64,000 nt of DNA, from the NCBI GenBank assembly GCA_002009975.1, contig MTLP01000012.1, forward strand, positions 124,001-188,000. The letters are read 5' to 3'. The DNA comes from Thermococcus sp. JdFR-02 (GTDB lineage: Archaea > Methanobacteriota_B > Thermococci > Thermococcales > Thermococcaceae). Below, in pieces: positions 50,485 to 60,051 of the stretch. Position 1 is the first letter of the stretch. Each line of letters begins with the position of its first letter. The notes beneath the pieces were generated by a model that was given only the letters and a program-made list of their open reading frames with translations, was not told the DNA's origin and did no database searches. A program made the position numbers and the translations under genes.

Positions 50485-50895
50485 GTGAAGAAATTAATAA
50501 TAATGTTGGGATTTTGGTTAATAAGCTTACCTTTAGTGCTATGTCAAGAAAGTGAAGATTACTTAACGGGTCTCAGTGCAAGCGGACCATTCATCGGTGT
50601 TGCAGTGATAATTGCCCTTTTCTTACTGCTCTGGGTTCTTCGAAAGTTCCTGCTTAAGCTCATTCTCGTGTCCATTGTGGCGGTGATCTTTGGAGGGATT
50701 GGTTTACTTCTAGGTTCATTTTTCCTTCCAGCTTTTCAGATCCCATTAGGAGGGGCATTCCTTATCTTTGGTCTCTGGGTATCGCTGAAGCTTCTGAAAG
50801 CTCAGAAAGGAGAGATTGTAGTTACGAGAAGTTCCTTAGGAGACAGGGACAGCGATGTGGACTTCTTCTGGGGGGATGATGAATGGGAAGATTAA
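50485..50895 (+). CDS. Exported/membrane protein with three C-terminal helices
   Basis: 136 residues from a GTG start with GGTGGTGAT 3 nt upstream. A signal peptide (LIIMLGFWLISLPLVLCQ) is followed by three hydrophobic helices (FIGVAVIIALFLLLWVL; LILVSIVAVIFGGIGLLLGS; IPLGGAFLIFGLWVSLKLL) and an acidic tail (DSDVDFFWGDDEWED). This resembles NfeD-like or small stress-linked membrane proteins, but I cannot name a family. The 236 bp before it holds a TATA-like GATTTAAAAAA near 50385. Confidence 0.75.
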   Translation: MKKLIIMLGFWLISLPLVLCQESEDYLTGLSASGPFIGVAVIIALFLLLWVLRKFLLKLILVSIVAVIFGGIGLLLGSFFLPAFQIPLGGAFLIFGLWVSLKLLKAQKGEIVVTRSSLGDRDSDVDFFWGDDEWED

Positions 50896-50967
50896 GGGAG
50901 CTTTCAAGAGCCTTCGGCGTGAAGGTCAAAGGTGATGATTGGTTAATCAGTTTTTGAGGTGATTAGG

Positions 50968-51363
50968 ATGGGAAAGTTCTCTACATTTGTGGTGATAATC
51001 ATCCTGCTTGGTGCAGGAGGATGGTACCTAAATTACCATCTCAAGCTTTCGAACTACGATCAAGAATTGCTATTCAATGATGAGAAAACTGTTCAGGGGG
51101 TAGTATACTACACATCAGACGTAATCCCTGCGGGAACTTACAGAATTGAGATTGACACAGAGGGAAGTGTCAATGATGTGGAAATATTAGATGCTAACTC
51201 GGGCAATGTTATTCACACGCCTCTTATGGTTGTCAAGTCTGACTTCATATACACCTCAGACGTGCCTTTTAGAGTTAGAGTGGAGTTTCATCCAGAGGGA
51301 GATAGTTATATCAAATACCGCACTTCGGTGAAGGTCTATAGGCTGACTAAGAAAGAAAAATAG
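50968..51363 (+). CDS. Small exported protein with beta-rich domain
   Basis: 131 residues. One N-terminal helix (FSTFVVIIILLGAGGWYLNY) is followed by a beta-sandwich-like domain (VIPAGTYRIEIDTEGSVNDV; PFRVRVEFHPEGDSYIKYRT) resembling the carbohydrate- or ligand-binding jelly-roll domains of exported archaeal proteins. GAGGTGAT lies 4 nt before the ATG. It could share a transcript with the previous gene, 72 bp away. Confidence 0.75.
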   Translation: MGKFSTFVVIIILLGAGGWYLNYHLKLSNYDQELLFNDEKTVQGVVYYTSDVIPAGTYRIEIDTEGSVNDVEILDANSGNVIHTPLMVVKSDFIYTSDVPFRVRVEFHPEGDSYIKYRTSVKVYRLTKKEK

Positions 51364-51402
51364 TTTAATACTTTCACTTCCTCTATCTTTTTTGGTGATA
51401 TA

Positions 51403-52182
51403 ATGAACTTTGAGCGAAAAGTCCTTATTGGAATGGTTCACCTCAAGCCCTTACCTGGTTCTTATCTTTATGATGGAAATTTTGAAAATGTTATTGAACA
51501 TGCTCTAAGTGAGGCAAAAAAGCTGGAAAAAGCTGGTTTTGATGCTATAATGGTTGAGAACTTCAATGATGTGCCTTTTCCAAAGACCGTTGAGCCTACA
51601 ACCATTGCTTCTCTAAGTGTTGTTGCAAAAGTCATTAGAGAGGAAATCTCCCTTCCACTTGGTATTAACGTTTTAAGAAACGATGCAATAGCTGCTTACT
51701 CAATAGCCTACGCTGTAAAAGCAGATTTCATAAGAGTGAATGTTTTGAGTGGAGTAGCTTATACTGATCAGGGGATAATTGAGGGTGTGGCTTATGAATT
51801 AGCAAAGCTTAGAAAAGCATTACCGAGCAAGATAAAGGTTTTTGCAGATGTTCACGTTAAGCATGCGTATCATTTCGGCAATTTCGAGGAAGCAATAAAT
51901 GACACAATCGAAAGAGGTTTAGCAGATGCAATAATTGTTAGCGGAAAAAGAACGGGTGGAGAAGTAGATTTGGAAAAGCTCAAAAAGGCTAAGCAAATTT
52001 CAAGTGTGCCAGTTTTAGTTGGTTCTGGAACAACTTATGAGAACTTGCCAAAGCTTTGGAACTATGCTGATGGCTTTATAGTTGGGACATGGATTAAGAA
52101 AGATGGAAAAACAAAAAATGACATAGATTTGGAGAGGGCTAAGAAGTTGGTTGAGCTTGCTGAGAGCCTTCGCCTTGAGTAG
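51403..52182 (+). CDS. BtpA/SgcQ-family TIM-barrel protein
   Basis: 259 residues. KVLIGMVHLKPLPGSYLYDG is the typical BtpA opening, followed by GFDAIMVENFNDVPFPKTVE, LGINVLRNDAIAAYSIAYAV, IKVFADVHVKHAYHF and SGKRTGGEVDLEKLKKAKQI, which are barrel strands of this family. BtpA is needed for photosystem I in cyanobacteria, but archaeal members have another, unknown role, possibly acting on a phosphorylated sugar or nucleoside. GGTGAT is 3 nt before the ATG. The last 44 bp overlap a convergent gene. Confidence 0.9.
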   Translation: MNFERKVLIGMVHLKPLPGSYLYDGNFENVIEHALSEAKKLEKAGFDAIMVENFNDVPFPKTVEPTTIASLSVVAKVIREEISLPLGINVLRNDAIAAYSIAYAVKADFIRVNVLSGVAYTDQGIIEGVAYELAKLRKALPSKIKVFADVHVKHAYHFGNFEEAINDTIERGLADAIIVSGKRTGGEVDLEKLKKAKQISSVPVLVGSGTTYENLPKLWNYADGFIVGTWIKKDGKTKNDIDLERAKKLVELAESLRLE

Positions 52183-52537
52183 ACTCTCTCTGTTCTTGAC
52201 TTTCTCTGCTTCTATATCCAAAGTAGAAGCCTATTATTGTTGAAAAAACACCTAAAAAGTAATTCCTAAGTTCTGAAGGTATGGTTAGGTATTGACTTCC
52301 TACGACGATTACTATGAAAGCTGTAGCCAATGCTGCGGTTATTGCCCTCCTCATTTCGCTTTTGTTAAGGTTCTTGTTATTGCTCCATCCGAGGAAGAGG
52401 ACAACTAAGAACACTAGAATTGGTAGGGCTATGAGTGTTAGTCTTATATCCACGTATACGCCGCTGAAAAGCAGTATTGCAACAACCAAAATTGCAAATA
52501 TTGCAACCGCATTTGAATAAGTGGATTTTTCTTCCAT
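52139..52537 (-). CDS. Small membrane protein, overlapping btpA 3' end
   Basis: 132 residues with four hydrophobic segments (AVAIFAILVVAILLFSGVYV; IRLTLIALPILVFLVVLFLG; ITAALATAFIVIVVGSQYL; FLGVFSTIIGFYFGYRS) and a Gln/Ser-rich tail. GGTGAT lies just 3 nt before the ATG. The last 44 bp are antisense to the end of the BtpA-like gene. No family recognised, although it resembles the DUF2178 proteins in size. Confidence 0.78.
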   Translation of the reverse strand: MEEKSTYSNAVAIFAILVVAILLFSGVYVDIRLTLIALPILVFLVVLFLGWSNNKNLNKSEMRRAITAALATAFIVIVVGSQYLTIPSELRNYFLGVFSTIIGFYFGYRSRESQEQRESTQGEGSQQAQPTS

Positions 52538-52606
52538 AAAATCACCTAAAAGATTATATTCACAAGTTGTAAATAAGGATTTAGTAACAAAGTTGGGGGC
52601 GGAGAG

Positions 52607-53956
52607 ATGGGCAAATACTTTGGAACAAGTGGTATAAGAGAAATCGTTAATGAAAAGCTTACTCCAGAATTGGCTTTAAAGGTTGGAAAAGCCCTTGGAA
52701 CTTATTTGGGAGAGGGAAAAGTTGTCGTTGGTATGGACACAAGGACAAGCGGAGAAATGCTTAAGGGTGCTTTGATTAGTGGGCTTTTAAGCACGGGTAT
52801 AGACGTCATCGATATTGGTCTTTCTCCAACTCCTTTAACAGGCTTTGCTATTAAGCTCTATGAAGCAAACGCTGGCGTGACAATTACAGCTTCACATAAT
52901 CCCCCGGAGTATAATGGAATTAAGGTTTGGCAGGAAAATGGAATGGCTTACACAAGCGAAATGGAAAACGAGCTTGAGAGAATTATTGAAGAAGGGAAAT
53001 TTAGAAAGGCTTCTTGGAGAGAGATTGGAAAGTTAGGCTTTGCAGATCCTTCTAAAGCCTACATAGAAAAAGCCCTTGAGATGGTTGCTCTTGAAAGCTC
53101 TTACAAAGTTGTTGTTGATTGCGGAAATGGTGCTGGTTCTCTGATAAGTCCATATCTCCAAAGAGAGCTTGGTAACAAAGTTGTAAGTTTGAATTCTCAC
53201 ATAAGCGGTTATTTTGTTAGAGAACTTGAACCAAATGCTAAAAGCCTTGAAGAATTGGCAAAAGCTGTGAAAGTTCTAAAAGCGGATGTTGGAATTGCCC
53301 ACGATGGCGATGCCGACAGAATTGGCGTTGTTGATGATCAAGGTAATTTCGTTGAATATGAAGTAATGTTGAGCTTGATAAGTGGCTACATGCTCAAGAA
53401 GTTTGGAAAAGGGAAGATAATTACAACTGTTGATGCTGGTTTTGCTTTGGATAACTACGTTAAGCCCTTAGGTGGAGAAGTTGTTAGGGTGAAAGTTGGG
53501 GATGTTGCTGTTGCTGAGGGAATAATTAAGGAAAAGGCTGTTTTTGGAGGAGAGCCAAGTGGAACTTGGATAATGCCCCAATGGAACCTAACTCCTGATG
53601 GAATTTTCGCTGGAGCTTTGGTTTTGGAAATGATTGACAAATTTGGCTCTTTAAGTGAGTTAGCAAAGGAAATTCCAAGATATGTAACGTTAAGGGCAAA
53701 GATACCATGTTCAAATGAGAAAAAAAGAAAAGCTATGGAAATAATAGCAAGGGAAGCACTAAAGAGCTTTGAATACAAGCGTTTAATTGATATTGATGGT
53801 GTGAGAATAGAGAACGATGAGTGGTGGATTCTCTTTAGACCAAGCGGAACAGAACCCATAATGAGGATTACTTTGGAAGCACATACAAAAGAGAAAGCTG
53901 AGGAACTGATGAAGAAGGCGAAGGAGTTAGTGGAGAGAGCTATTAGAAAAGCTTAG
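52607..53956 (+). CDS. glmM: Phosphoglucosamine mutase (GlmM-like)
   Basis: 449 residues. The active-site Ser96 is in [16 protein letters not shown], the Mg site is [15 protein letters not shown] near residue 230, the sugar-binding loop is [12 protein letters not shown] near residue 310, and the phosphate-binding loop [12 protein letters not shown] near residue 410. It converts GlcN-6-P to GlcN-1-P (phosphomannomutase activity is possible in archaea). It supplies UDP-GlcNAc, the substrate of the sugar genes at 2120-6160. The GGAGAG ribosome site abuts the ATG. Confidence 0.9.
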   Translation: MGKYFGTSGIREIVNEKLTPELALKVGKALGTYLGEGKVVVGMDTRTSGEMLKGALISGLLSTGIDVIDIGLSPTPLTGFAIKLYEANAGVTITASHNPPEYNGIKVWQENGMAYTSEMENELERIIEEGKFRKASWREIGKLGFADPSKAYIEKALEMVALESSYKVVVDCGNGAGSLISPYLQRELGNKVVSLNSHISGYFVRELEPNAKSLEELAKAVKVLKADVGIAHDGDADRIGVVDDQGNFVEYEVMLSLISGYMLKKFGKGKIITTVDAGFALDNYVKPLGGEVVRVKVGDVAVAEGIIKEKAVFGGEPSGTWIMPQWNLTPDGIFAGALVLEMIDKFGSLSELAKEIPRYVTLRAKIPCSNEKKRKAMEIIAREALKSFEYKRLIDIDGVRIENDEWWILFRPSGTEPIMRITLEAHTKEKAEELMKKAKELVERAIRKA

Positions 53957-54416
53957 ATTCTCCCTTAGCTCTTTCTTTAATCTTTTCAGCAAATCTTCTC
54001 GCTTTTTCGATGTCTTTCTCATTTGGTCTTCCTTTGTTTATGCCTCCAATCTTTGCCAGCCAGCCGTTTGTGTCCCAGCCTCTGCATGAGAACTCGCCAA
54101 CAATTTCAAAGCCTTTTTCTTTGAGCTTTTTCCTTAAAGCTCGATGGTTGTACCAAGGGATATTCACTCCAGCTGTTGAAAAGATAAATGCTTTCTTTCC
54201 TTTCATTCTTGGAAGATTGTCCACGAGTTTGAGAAGTGCCCAATGGTGTCTCCACCAATAAATCCCAGAACCAAAGCCTATTAAGTCATATTCTAAAAGT
54301 TCATCTCTAACAGCCCAAGGTTTAACGAGCTTGGCATTTAGCACCTCTGCTATTGCTTTGGCTATCTTTTCCGTGTTCTTATGGTGAATTGAGACATATA
54401 CAATTATTGTCTTCAT
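53943..54416 (-). CDS. Flavodoxin-family protein
   Basis: 157 residues. [20 protein letters not shown] is the FMN phosphate loop, [16 protein letters not shown] the second loop, and [20 protein letters not shown] the third. It is likely a small FMN electron carrier. It overlaps the glmM end by 14 bp and shares ATGA with the preceding DUF523-like gene, so the two are one operon. Confidence 0.9.
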   Translation of the reverse strand: MKTIIVYVSIHHKNTEKIAKAIAEVLNAKLVKPWAVRDELLEYDLIGFGSGIYWWRHHWALLKLVDNLPRMKGKKAFIFSTAGVNIPWYNHRALRKKLKEKGFEIVGEFSCRGWDTNGWLAKIGGINKGRPNEKDIEKARRFAEKIKERAKGESKLF

Positions 54417-54976
54417 TTCAGAGCCTCTTCTATCTTTTTTAGACTATCCATAATATTGTCTTTATCAAATTCCAAATAAACGCCTTTAATCCTGCTTTTC
54501 AGCAATTCAAAGAGAAGCCCTTCTCCATTGATGAGCTTGAAGTCTTTAGCGATTTCCTTTGCCAGCTTAAATCTCTCTTCCTTACTTAAGCGCTTAAACT
54601 CCTCCATCCTCTCATAGGGGTATTTATTTGGATCACTTGAGCTTGTGTGGAATACGCCGCAGGTTGGAGAGCCTTTAACACCTATAAAAATAACTTTTGA
54701 GGGTTTTTCTTCTTTTATAACACGTTCAATAAACTCAACCACTCTTTCTACTGCTTCTCTCATTCCCAAACGCTCATAAACTTCTTTAATTGCAGGCGCT
54801 CTTGGAAAGCCAAGCAAGAGAAATTCAGGGCAAGGATAGGCTAGAATCCGAACATTATTTAAATATTTGGCTAAGAACCTCGTTAATGCTTTACTCGTTT
54901 TGTACTCCTTTTCTTTTGGACCTCTATAGACAAAGTAAGGAGACAACAGACAGGGTGAAATTACAATGAGAGTCAT
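54413..54976 (-). CDS. DUF523-like protein
   Basis: About 187 residues. ISPCLLSPYFVYRGPKEKEY, ILAYPCPEFLLLGFPRAPAI and GVKGSPTCGVFHTSSSDPNK place Cys at the three spots conserved in DUF523 (C-L-x, CPE and SPxCG). A redox or desulfurase role has been suggested for relatives. The second of two adjacent ATGs (54976) is favoured by GGTGAG spacing. Operon with the flavodoxin gene. Confidence 0.8.
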   Translation of the reverse strand: MTLIVISPCLLSPYFVYRGPKEKEYKTSKALTRFLAKYLNNVRILAYPCPEFLLLGFPRAPAIKEVYERLGMREAVERVVEFIERVIKEEKPSKVIFIGVKGSPTCGVFHTSSSDPNKYPYERMEEFKRLSKEERFKLAKEIAKDFKLINGEGLLFELLKSRIKGVYLEFDKDNIMDSLKKIEEALK

Positions 54977-55033
54977 CATACTCACCATAAAGAGTTAGCA
55001 GGAAAATGCTTAATATATTTGTCTTAATTATTA

Positions 55034-55048
55034 TGCAAAAAGATTTTT
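55034..55048 (+). promoter_or_regulatory. TATA-like element before the PEGA gene pair
   Basis: GATTTTTAAAATTTG lies about 40 bp before the ATG at 55086, with GGTGATG between. Confidence 0.4.
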
Positions 55049-55085
55049 AAAATTTGAAGTTGTAATAATTATGGTGATGCTAATT

Positions 55086-56582
55086 ATGAAATTTCACATT
55101 ATCTCATCACTTCTAGTTTTGTTATTAATTACGAATCTTGCAAGTGCTGTTTATGTTGAGATGTGGTATTATGATTTGAATAAAGGATCAGAGTGGCCAG
55201 ATAGAGAGATTACAAAAATAGTTGTGCTTGGGGACTATGCAATTCCAATAGCATGCAAGTTCCTTTTTGGTTTGGATAAAGTTTGGATATTTAATGAGAG
55301 TGGTCTTGTTGCTGAGTTCAAGCTAAAGAGACCAATTGAAGTCAGGAATGGTGCTGATTGTAATAATGTTGATTTTAAATATGAAAATAGCACTCTTCTG
55401 ATAATTTATAGAAACAAAACTTGGGATAGAATTCCCATAAATTTAACACTTTCAAATGAAAATATTCCCACTTCCACCCTAACTTATGGTGGCTCAGAAA
55501 TAATTGAAATCCCCACTCAAAAGCCGAGTGGATATGTTAAATTGACAAAACCAAACAACAGTGAGATCTATATTAAACTTCCCTACCCAGTTGGAGCCGC
55601 TGCTTTGTCTTCTCATGGAATTTTCATTGGGACTAAAGGGTACAGCTACTTTAATAGGGAAGGAACATGGGGGGAAGAAGGACCCTTTTATAAGCTTATT
55701 GCAATTTTCTACTTCTATAAAGATGTTCCAGGAGGTTATCTAACTGTTCACTCAAATACCAATGGGAAAGTCATTGTTGACGGAAAAGAAGTGGGAGAAA
55801 CACCGGTAACAATCCCTTTGCAGGTGGGAAAACATAAGGTTAAGGTTATATCCTTTGGAGTCTCCAGGGAATATGAAATACAAATTACGGAAAATGCTGG
55901 AAAAACATTGGATGTTATTTTTCCAACAGGTTATTTGGAAATTACCTTACCTATAAACGGCTGGATTAAAGTTGATGGTATAACGGTTGGTGAAGCATCA
56001 TATTGGAAGCATTATTACTTTAGAACAGTGCTTCCTGTTGGAACCCATACTGTAACAATTTACTGCCTTGGTTGTCCTAATGAGGAATTTAACAATTTAA
56101 AAGCTAATTTTAAAGTAGAAATTAGGGAGAATGAAACAACGAAGCTTAATATTACAGCGGAAATGCTTGGTATTGCTGGTTATTTAAGTGTGAAATCAAA
56201 CGTCAAAGCAAGAGTATATCTTGATCCAAGAAAAACTCAAGAAGCTGGGATAACTCCTATTGAAATTCCGCTGATAGGAAATTACTACTATCAAATCATT
56301 GTTGTTCCTGTTGATGCCCCTGAAATAGAGAAAAAGTTTGACGTTATATTAAAACCAGGTGAAAGAAAAGAGATTTATGTTTTCTTTAACATCACCGATG
56401 TAAACCCTCAGAAAGTTCAGGAAGAATTTCATGATAAAGAATCCCCTGAAATGTCAAAAACTTTTTCACATGCTTCAGTTAATGTCCCTAATAAAGAAAC
56501 AAGTTTAAAACTTCCTATAATTCTAGCTGTGATCATTATTATTGAATTTGTAGTTTACTTGGCATTAAAAAGGAGGTATTGA
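55086..56582 (+). CDS. Exported PEGA-domain protein, C-terminally anchored
   Basis: 498 residues. Signal peptide (IISSLLVLLLITNLASA), a beta-rich N-terminal part containing FNESGLVAEFKLKRPIEV, then PEGA repeats: GGYLTVHSNTNGKVIVDGKE with PVTIPLQVGKHKVKVISFG, TGYLEITLPINGWIKVDGIT and AGYLSVKSNVKARVYL. A membrane helix (LPIILAVIIIIEFVVYLALK) ends it. PEGA domains are common in archaeal surface proteins of unknown function. The ATG at 55086 has GGTGATG 6 nt upstream. A paralog begins 1 bp after the stop. Confidence 0.85.
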   Translation: MKFHIISSLLVLLLITNLASAVYVEMWYYDLNKGSEWPDREITKIVVLGDYAIPIACKFLFGLDKVWIFNESGLVAEFKLKRPIEVRNGADCNNVDFKYENSTLLIIYRNKTWDRIPINLTLSNENIPTSTLTYGGSEIIEIPTQKPSGYVKLTKPNNSEIYIKLPYPVGAAALSSHGIFIGTKGYSYFNREGTWGEEGPFYKLIAIFYFYKDVPGGYLTVHSNTNGKVIVDGKEVGETPVTIPLQVGKHKVKVISFGVSREYEIQITENAGKTLDVIFPTGYLEITLPINGWIKVDGITVGEASYWKHYYFRTVLPVGTHTVTIYCLGCPNEEFNNLKANFKVEIRENETTKLNITAEMLGIAGYLSVKSNVKARVYLDPRKTQEAGITPIEIPLIGNYYYQIIVVPVDAPEIEKKFDVILKPGERKEIYVFFNITDVNPQKVQEEFHDKESPEMSKTFSHASVNVPNKETSLKLPIILAVIIIIEFVVYLALKRRY

Positions 56583-56583
56583 G

Positions 56584-58597
56584 ATGAGAAAACTTCTCAT
56601 AGTTCTTACAATCTCACTATTTTTTGGAAATTTTGTAGGGGCTGTTTACATTGAACAATGGGGTTATGAGTTAGAAGGTAGTTGGGGTGCTGTTTTTAAT
56701 GGAGTGAATATAGTGACAGTCAATAATTATTATATCCCATCAGGGGATACTATCAAATTCTATTTTTTAATGAAAGTGGTTTAGTACGCAAAGAACTTAG
56801 GCAAGTCTCCAAAATAGTTATATGCAATAATTCTCTGCTAGTGAACTTTTATAAGTATGTTTCACTTTTTACCTTTGAAAACGAGATTAAAGAGAAAAGG
56901 CTTGCAAGTGGTAGGTACATCCCTTACATTGGATGTGCTGATGGAAAACCCATAATTGGAACAGAGAATGGTAGAATTAAGATTTACAATAACAAGGAGA
57001 AGCTTTTGTTGGAAAAGGAATTTGGAAATGTGTTAAAGATCGCTACGAATCCGAGAGATGATATTATCACAATTGTGGAGTATCAACGGGAGAATGGGAG
57101 TTATAATTATTGTTTGACCTCGTTCTTAACTAATGGGGGTAAAATTTTTGAGAAATGCATAGATGAGAGGATTTGGAATGTAAAAGTTACCAAAGTCACG
57201 TTGCTGTAGTTATCTGGGAGAGTTATCCCAAAGAAGAGTACTTTAAAATTGTGGTTTATTCCACTAATGGGTCATTGTTATGGGAAAGGAAGTTCATAAA
57301 TACTCACATTAGGTTTGAAGCATTGAACGATAACCTTTACTTGAGTGATTTAAAGAATGATAGGCTGTTAATATTTGATTTAACCGGAAAGTTATTGGCA
57401 AACTTAACTTTTCCAAGAATAAAGGTATCTGGTGTAAGACTTCCAAGCTTTATAATAACTGAGGACTATATCTTGATGATTAGGAACAACACTGTGGATA
57501 TATATTTTGAAAATGGGACATTCTGGAGAAGTATTAACTCAAGATTTCAAATATTTGGGGGTGATGTTCAGGGGAAATATATTTTGATTTATGGAGGTTC
57601 AAGATTAATCAAGCTTCCGCTTGAAAAACCTGAGGGATTTGTACACATTATCTCACTTATAAATTCAAGTGAGACTCTAATCGAATTTCCATATCCCGTT
57701 AGTGCAGTTAAAATGCTTGATAGAAAGCTTTTGGTTAGGACAACGGGTTATTATTATGTCAAGGAAGATTCCGCAGGTTATGGTGAGATTTATATGAGAG
57801 GTGGCTTTTTCTATCTGCTCAGAGATGTCCCAGGAGGATATTTGAACATAAACTCAAACATTAATAAAACAGAAATATTTGTTAATGGCAAGTGGAAAGG
57901 AGTTGCTCCAATAGAGCTTCCATTAATAGAGGGAAAGCATAATATAACAGCGATAGCATTTAGTTTGGTGAAATCTTCGTTAGTTGAAATTAAAGAGGGT
58001 GAAGAAAAGAACTTAGCTTTTGATTTTCCTTATGGAGAGCTTGAAATAGATTCTCAAGTCTATGGTTGGGTTAAAATAGACACCAAAGTTTTTGGAAAAG
58101 TTCCGGGGAAATTTAAACTTCCTCCTGGAGTTTACAATCTAACCCTTTACTGTTTCGGTTGTCCTAAGGAGGTTCTTTATTTAGAAAAGAACTTGAAATA
58201 TACAATTAAAATTGAAGAAAACAAGACAACAAAAATTGTGGTTAATAAGGACATTCTTAAGAAATCAATCGGGTACCTTGAAATAAAGGCAGAGAACGTA
58301 TTGATTGATGGAGAGGAGATTAAGCATATTATAAAGCTTCCCTTAGTTGTTGGAGAACATGAAGTTCTTATTAATGGGAAGAAAACAAGATTAATAATAG
58401 AGGAAGGTAGGATAATAGTTCTAGAACCTCAAAAAGAGGAAATATCAACTAAAACATCTTCCCAGACTTTTTCTTTAACATCAACATTATCTTTAGAAGA
58501 ACCACTCAGTGATAAAGCAATCATTTACGTTGAGTTAACTTTGATTATACTCCTTGGAATTTTGATAGCTAAAGAACTTATTAAAGATAGCCGATGA
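56584..58597 (+). pseudogene. PEGA-domain paralog broken by two single-base shifts
   Basis: One gene read in three frames. It starts at 56584 (GGAGGT 6 nt upstream) with a signal peptide and VYIEQWGYELEG. The frame breaks in the T-run at 56763-56768: after the run the other frame gives FNESGLVRKEL, matching FNESGLVAEFK of the upstream paralog, so one T is missing. It breaks again at the A-run 57182-57185: one more A restores NVKSYQSHVAVVIWES. The frame from about 57183 to 58597 then encodes PQQ-like propeller repeats (TNGSLLWERKF; TGKLLANLTF), PEGA domains (GGYLNINSNINKTEIFVNGK) and a C-terminal helix. Corrected length is about 671 residues. Sequencing error is the alternative to true decay. 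Confidence 0.82.
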
Positions 58598-58617
58598 TCT
58601 TTTGCTATTAAAATCTG

Positions 58618-59199
58618 TTATAAATTTGATTGCAGAGTCTTTTCTAATATTTCCTCTACTTTTTTTCTAAGTTCCTCTAGAGTCCCCTCGTTAATTATAA
58701 CAAAATCTGTCAAGTCTTTAAGCTTGCTAGTTTGATAAAGCTCCTCTTCTGCTTTATCCATTTTTAAAAAGTCTTCAAAAGAGCTGATAACTTTATCTTT
58801 ACTCGCGTTTCTCTTCTTCAGGCGCTCATATCTAATCTCCGCCCTCGCATCAACATAGATAACTACTCCTCCTCTCTTCTTAATTGCTTCAATTTCTCCC
58901 TTCGAGCGAACTCCATCGATTACAACATGCTCACAATGTCTCATTTTATCTAAAGTCAATCTAATCAAGATATCCTCTCCATATGTATCTTTCAGATATT
59001 TTCCATAATCAATGAGCTTATCCCTTGTTGGTTCGGCTTTTTCGGGCAATTCTGGTATCCAGGAATAGGGTTCAATGTTGTGGGTTAACAAGTCTATTAG
59101 TGGATCACTGCAAGAAATTCTACAAAACCCTTTTTCCTCCAAAAACTTAGCTATTGTGGTCTTTCCAGCCGCTATTTTTCCTATGACTCCAATTAGCAC
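58618..59199 (-). CDS. P-loop NMP-kinase-like protein (UPF0200-like)
   Basis: 193 residues. P-loop GKIAAGKTTIAKFLEEKGF at the N-terminus; CEHVVIDGVRSKGEIEAIKK with the conserved DGxRSxxE; YVDARAEIRYERLKKRNASK as the phosphate-binding lid. It resembles the archaeal UPF0200/adenylate-kinase-like and dephospho-CoA-kinase-like families; the substrate is unknown. A GTG start at 59199 is assumed. It is the last gene of a four-gene run. Confidence 0.8.
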   Translation of the reverse strand: MLIGVIGKIAAGKTTIAKFLEEKGFCRISCSDPLIDLLTHNIEPYSWIPELPEKAEPTRDKLIDYGKYLKDTYGEDILIRLTLDKMRHCEHVVIDGVRSKGEIEAIKKRGGVVIYVDARAEIRYERLKKRNASKDKVISSFEDFLKMDKAEEELYQTSKLKDLTDFVIINEGTLEELRKKVEEILEKTLQSNL

Positions 59200-59211
59200 C
59201 CTATCACTCTC

Positions 59212-60033
59212 CTATTCTAAAACTTCGAATTCTCTGAGTAGCAAATGGAGATTCCTTTCCGCATAAGTTCTGCTCTCTATCGGTACCAATATTATCGAAT
59301 CGTAAAGCATAGCATAGTCTTTTAAAGTTGTTAAGAATTTAAAAACGCTTGCAAAGGTGTTTTCTAGGATGAGATATTCTAGTCCATCTAGCAAAATAAC
59401 CTTTGGCAGGTTCTTGCTTTTCATGAAGTCTACCAATGTTTGCATTAAATAGGCTAAATTCGTCGGATATACTGCATCTTTGTTTTCAATTTTTGTAATC
59501 CATAGGATAGGTGTTTCTTTAAGCTCTAATGTTTCTCTAATTATCTCTGGGGGATCTCTTGAGATTATAAGTCCAGAACGATCTTTTAATAAACTTGTAA
59601 AATACTCACAGCAAGTGTCTTTATTAGGACATAAATAAACTCCTGGATCTAGGATGACTTCAGTTTTGGTTTTTATCTCTTCTTTAACAATTGGAACTGG
59701 CTTATATTTTTTTGCTAATCCAAACAAAAGTTTGAGCCATCCAAAGCCGATTATCGCTATTGATAAGACATATATTGCTTTAATCAGCCTTCCATCTACC
59801 TCTGTTTTTAATAAGGTTCCATTTATGCTAAACTCTGTTACAATGTCAAAAAACCTTCCAATTAACGCAATTACAAGTCCAATAGTTGCTAAATCATAGA
59901 ATTCCCTTAAATTGGGAAACCTTTCATGGATTATGTTTCTGTATTGTATTGTTATATAGGTAATTATGAAAATAACTATGAAATTTAGGATGTCAAAGAA
60001 CAATGATATTTTGTCAGGAATACTAATGATCAT
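59212..60033 (-). CDS. DUF835 protein with four N-terminal membrane helices
   Basis: 273 residues. Helices near 8-30, 45-65, 68-85 and 85-105 (FIVIFIITYITIQYR; IGLVIALIGRFFDIV; IYVLSIAIIGFGWLKLLF). A soluble DUF835 domain follows: GVYLCPNKDTCCEYFTSLLK, SGLIISRDPPE, ILWITKIENKD, VYPTNLAYLMQTLVDFM, VILLDGLEYLILENTFASVF. DUF835 is a KaiC/RecA-like fold without a nucleotide loop that is frequent in Thermococcales and of unknown role. An ATG at 60033 is favoured by GGGGAT; an ATG four codons earlier is possible. Confidence 0.88.
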   Translation of the reverse strand: MIISIPDKISLFFDILNFIVIFIITYITIQYRNIIHERFPNLREFYDLATIGLVIALIGRFFDIVTEFSINGTLLKTEVDGRLIKAIYVLSIAIIGFGWLKLLFGLAKKYKPVPIVKEEIKTKTEVILDPGVYLCPNKDTCCEYFTSLLKDRSGLIISRDPPEIIRETLELKETPILWITKIENKDAVYPTNLAYLMQTLVDFMKSKNLPKVILLDGLEYLILENTFASVFKFLTTLKDYAMLYDSIILVPIESRTYAERNLHLLLREFEVLE

Positions 60034-60051
60034 ATCTATCCCCATTTAATA

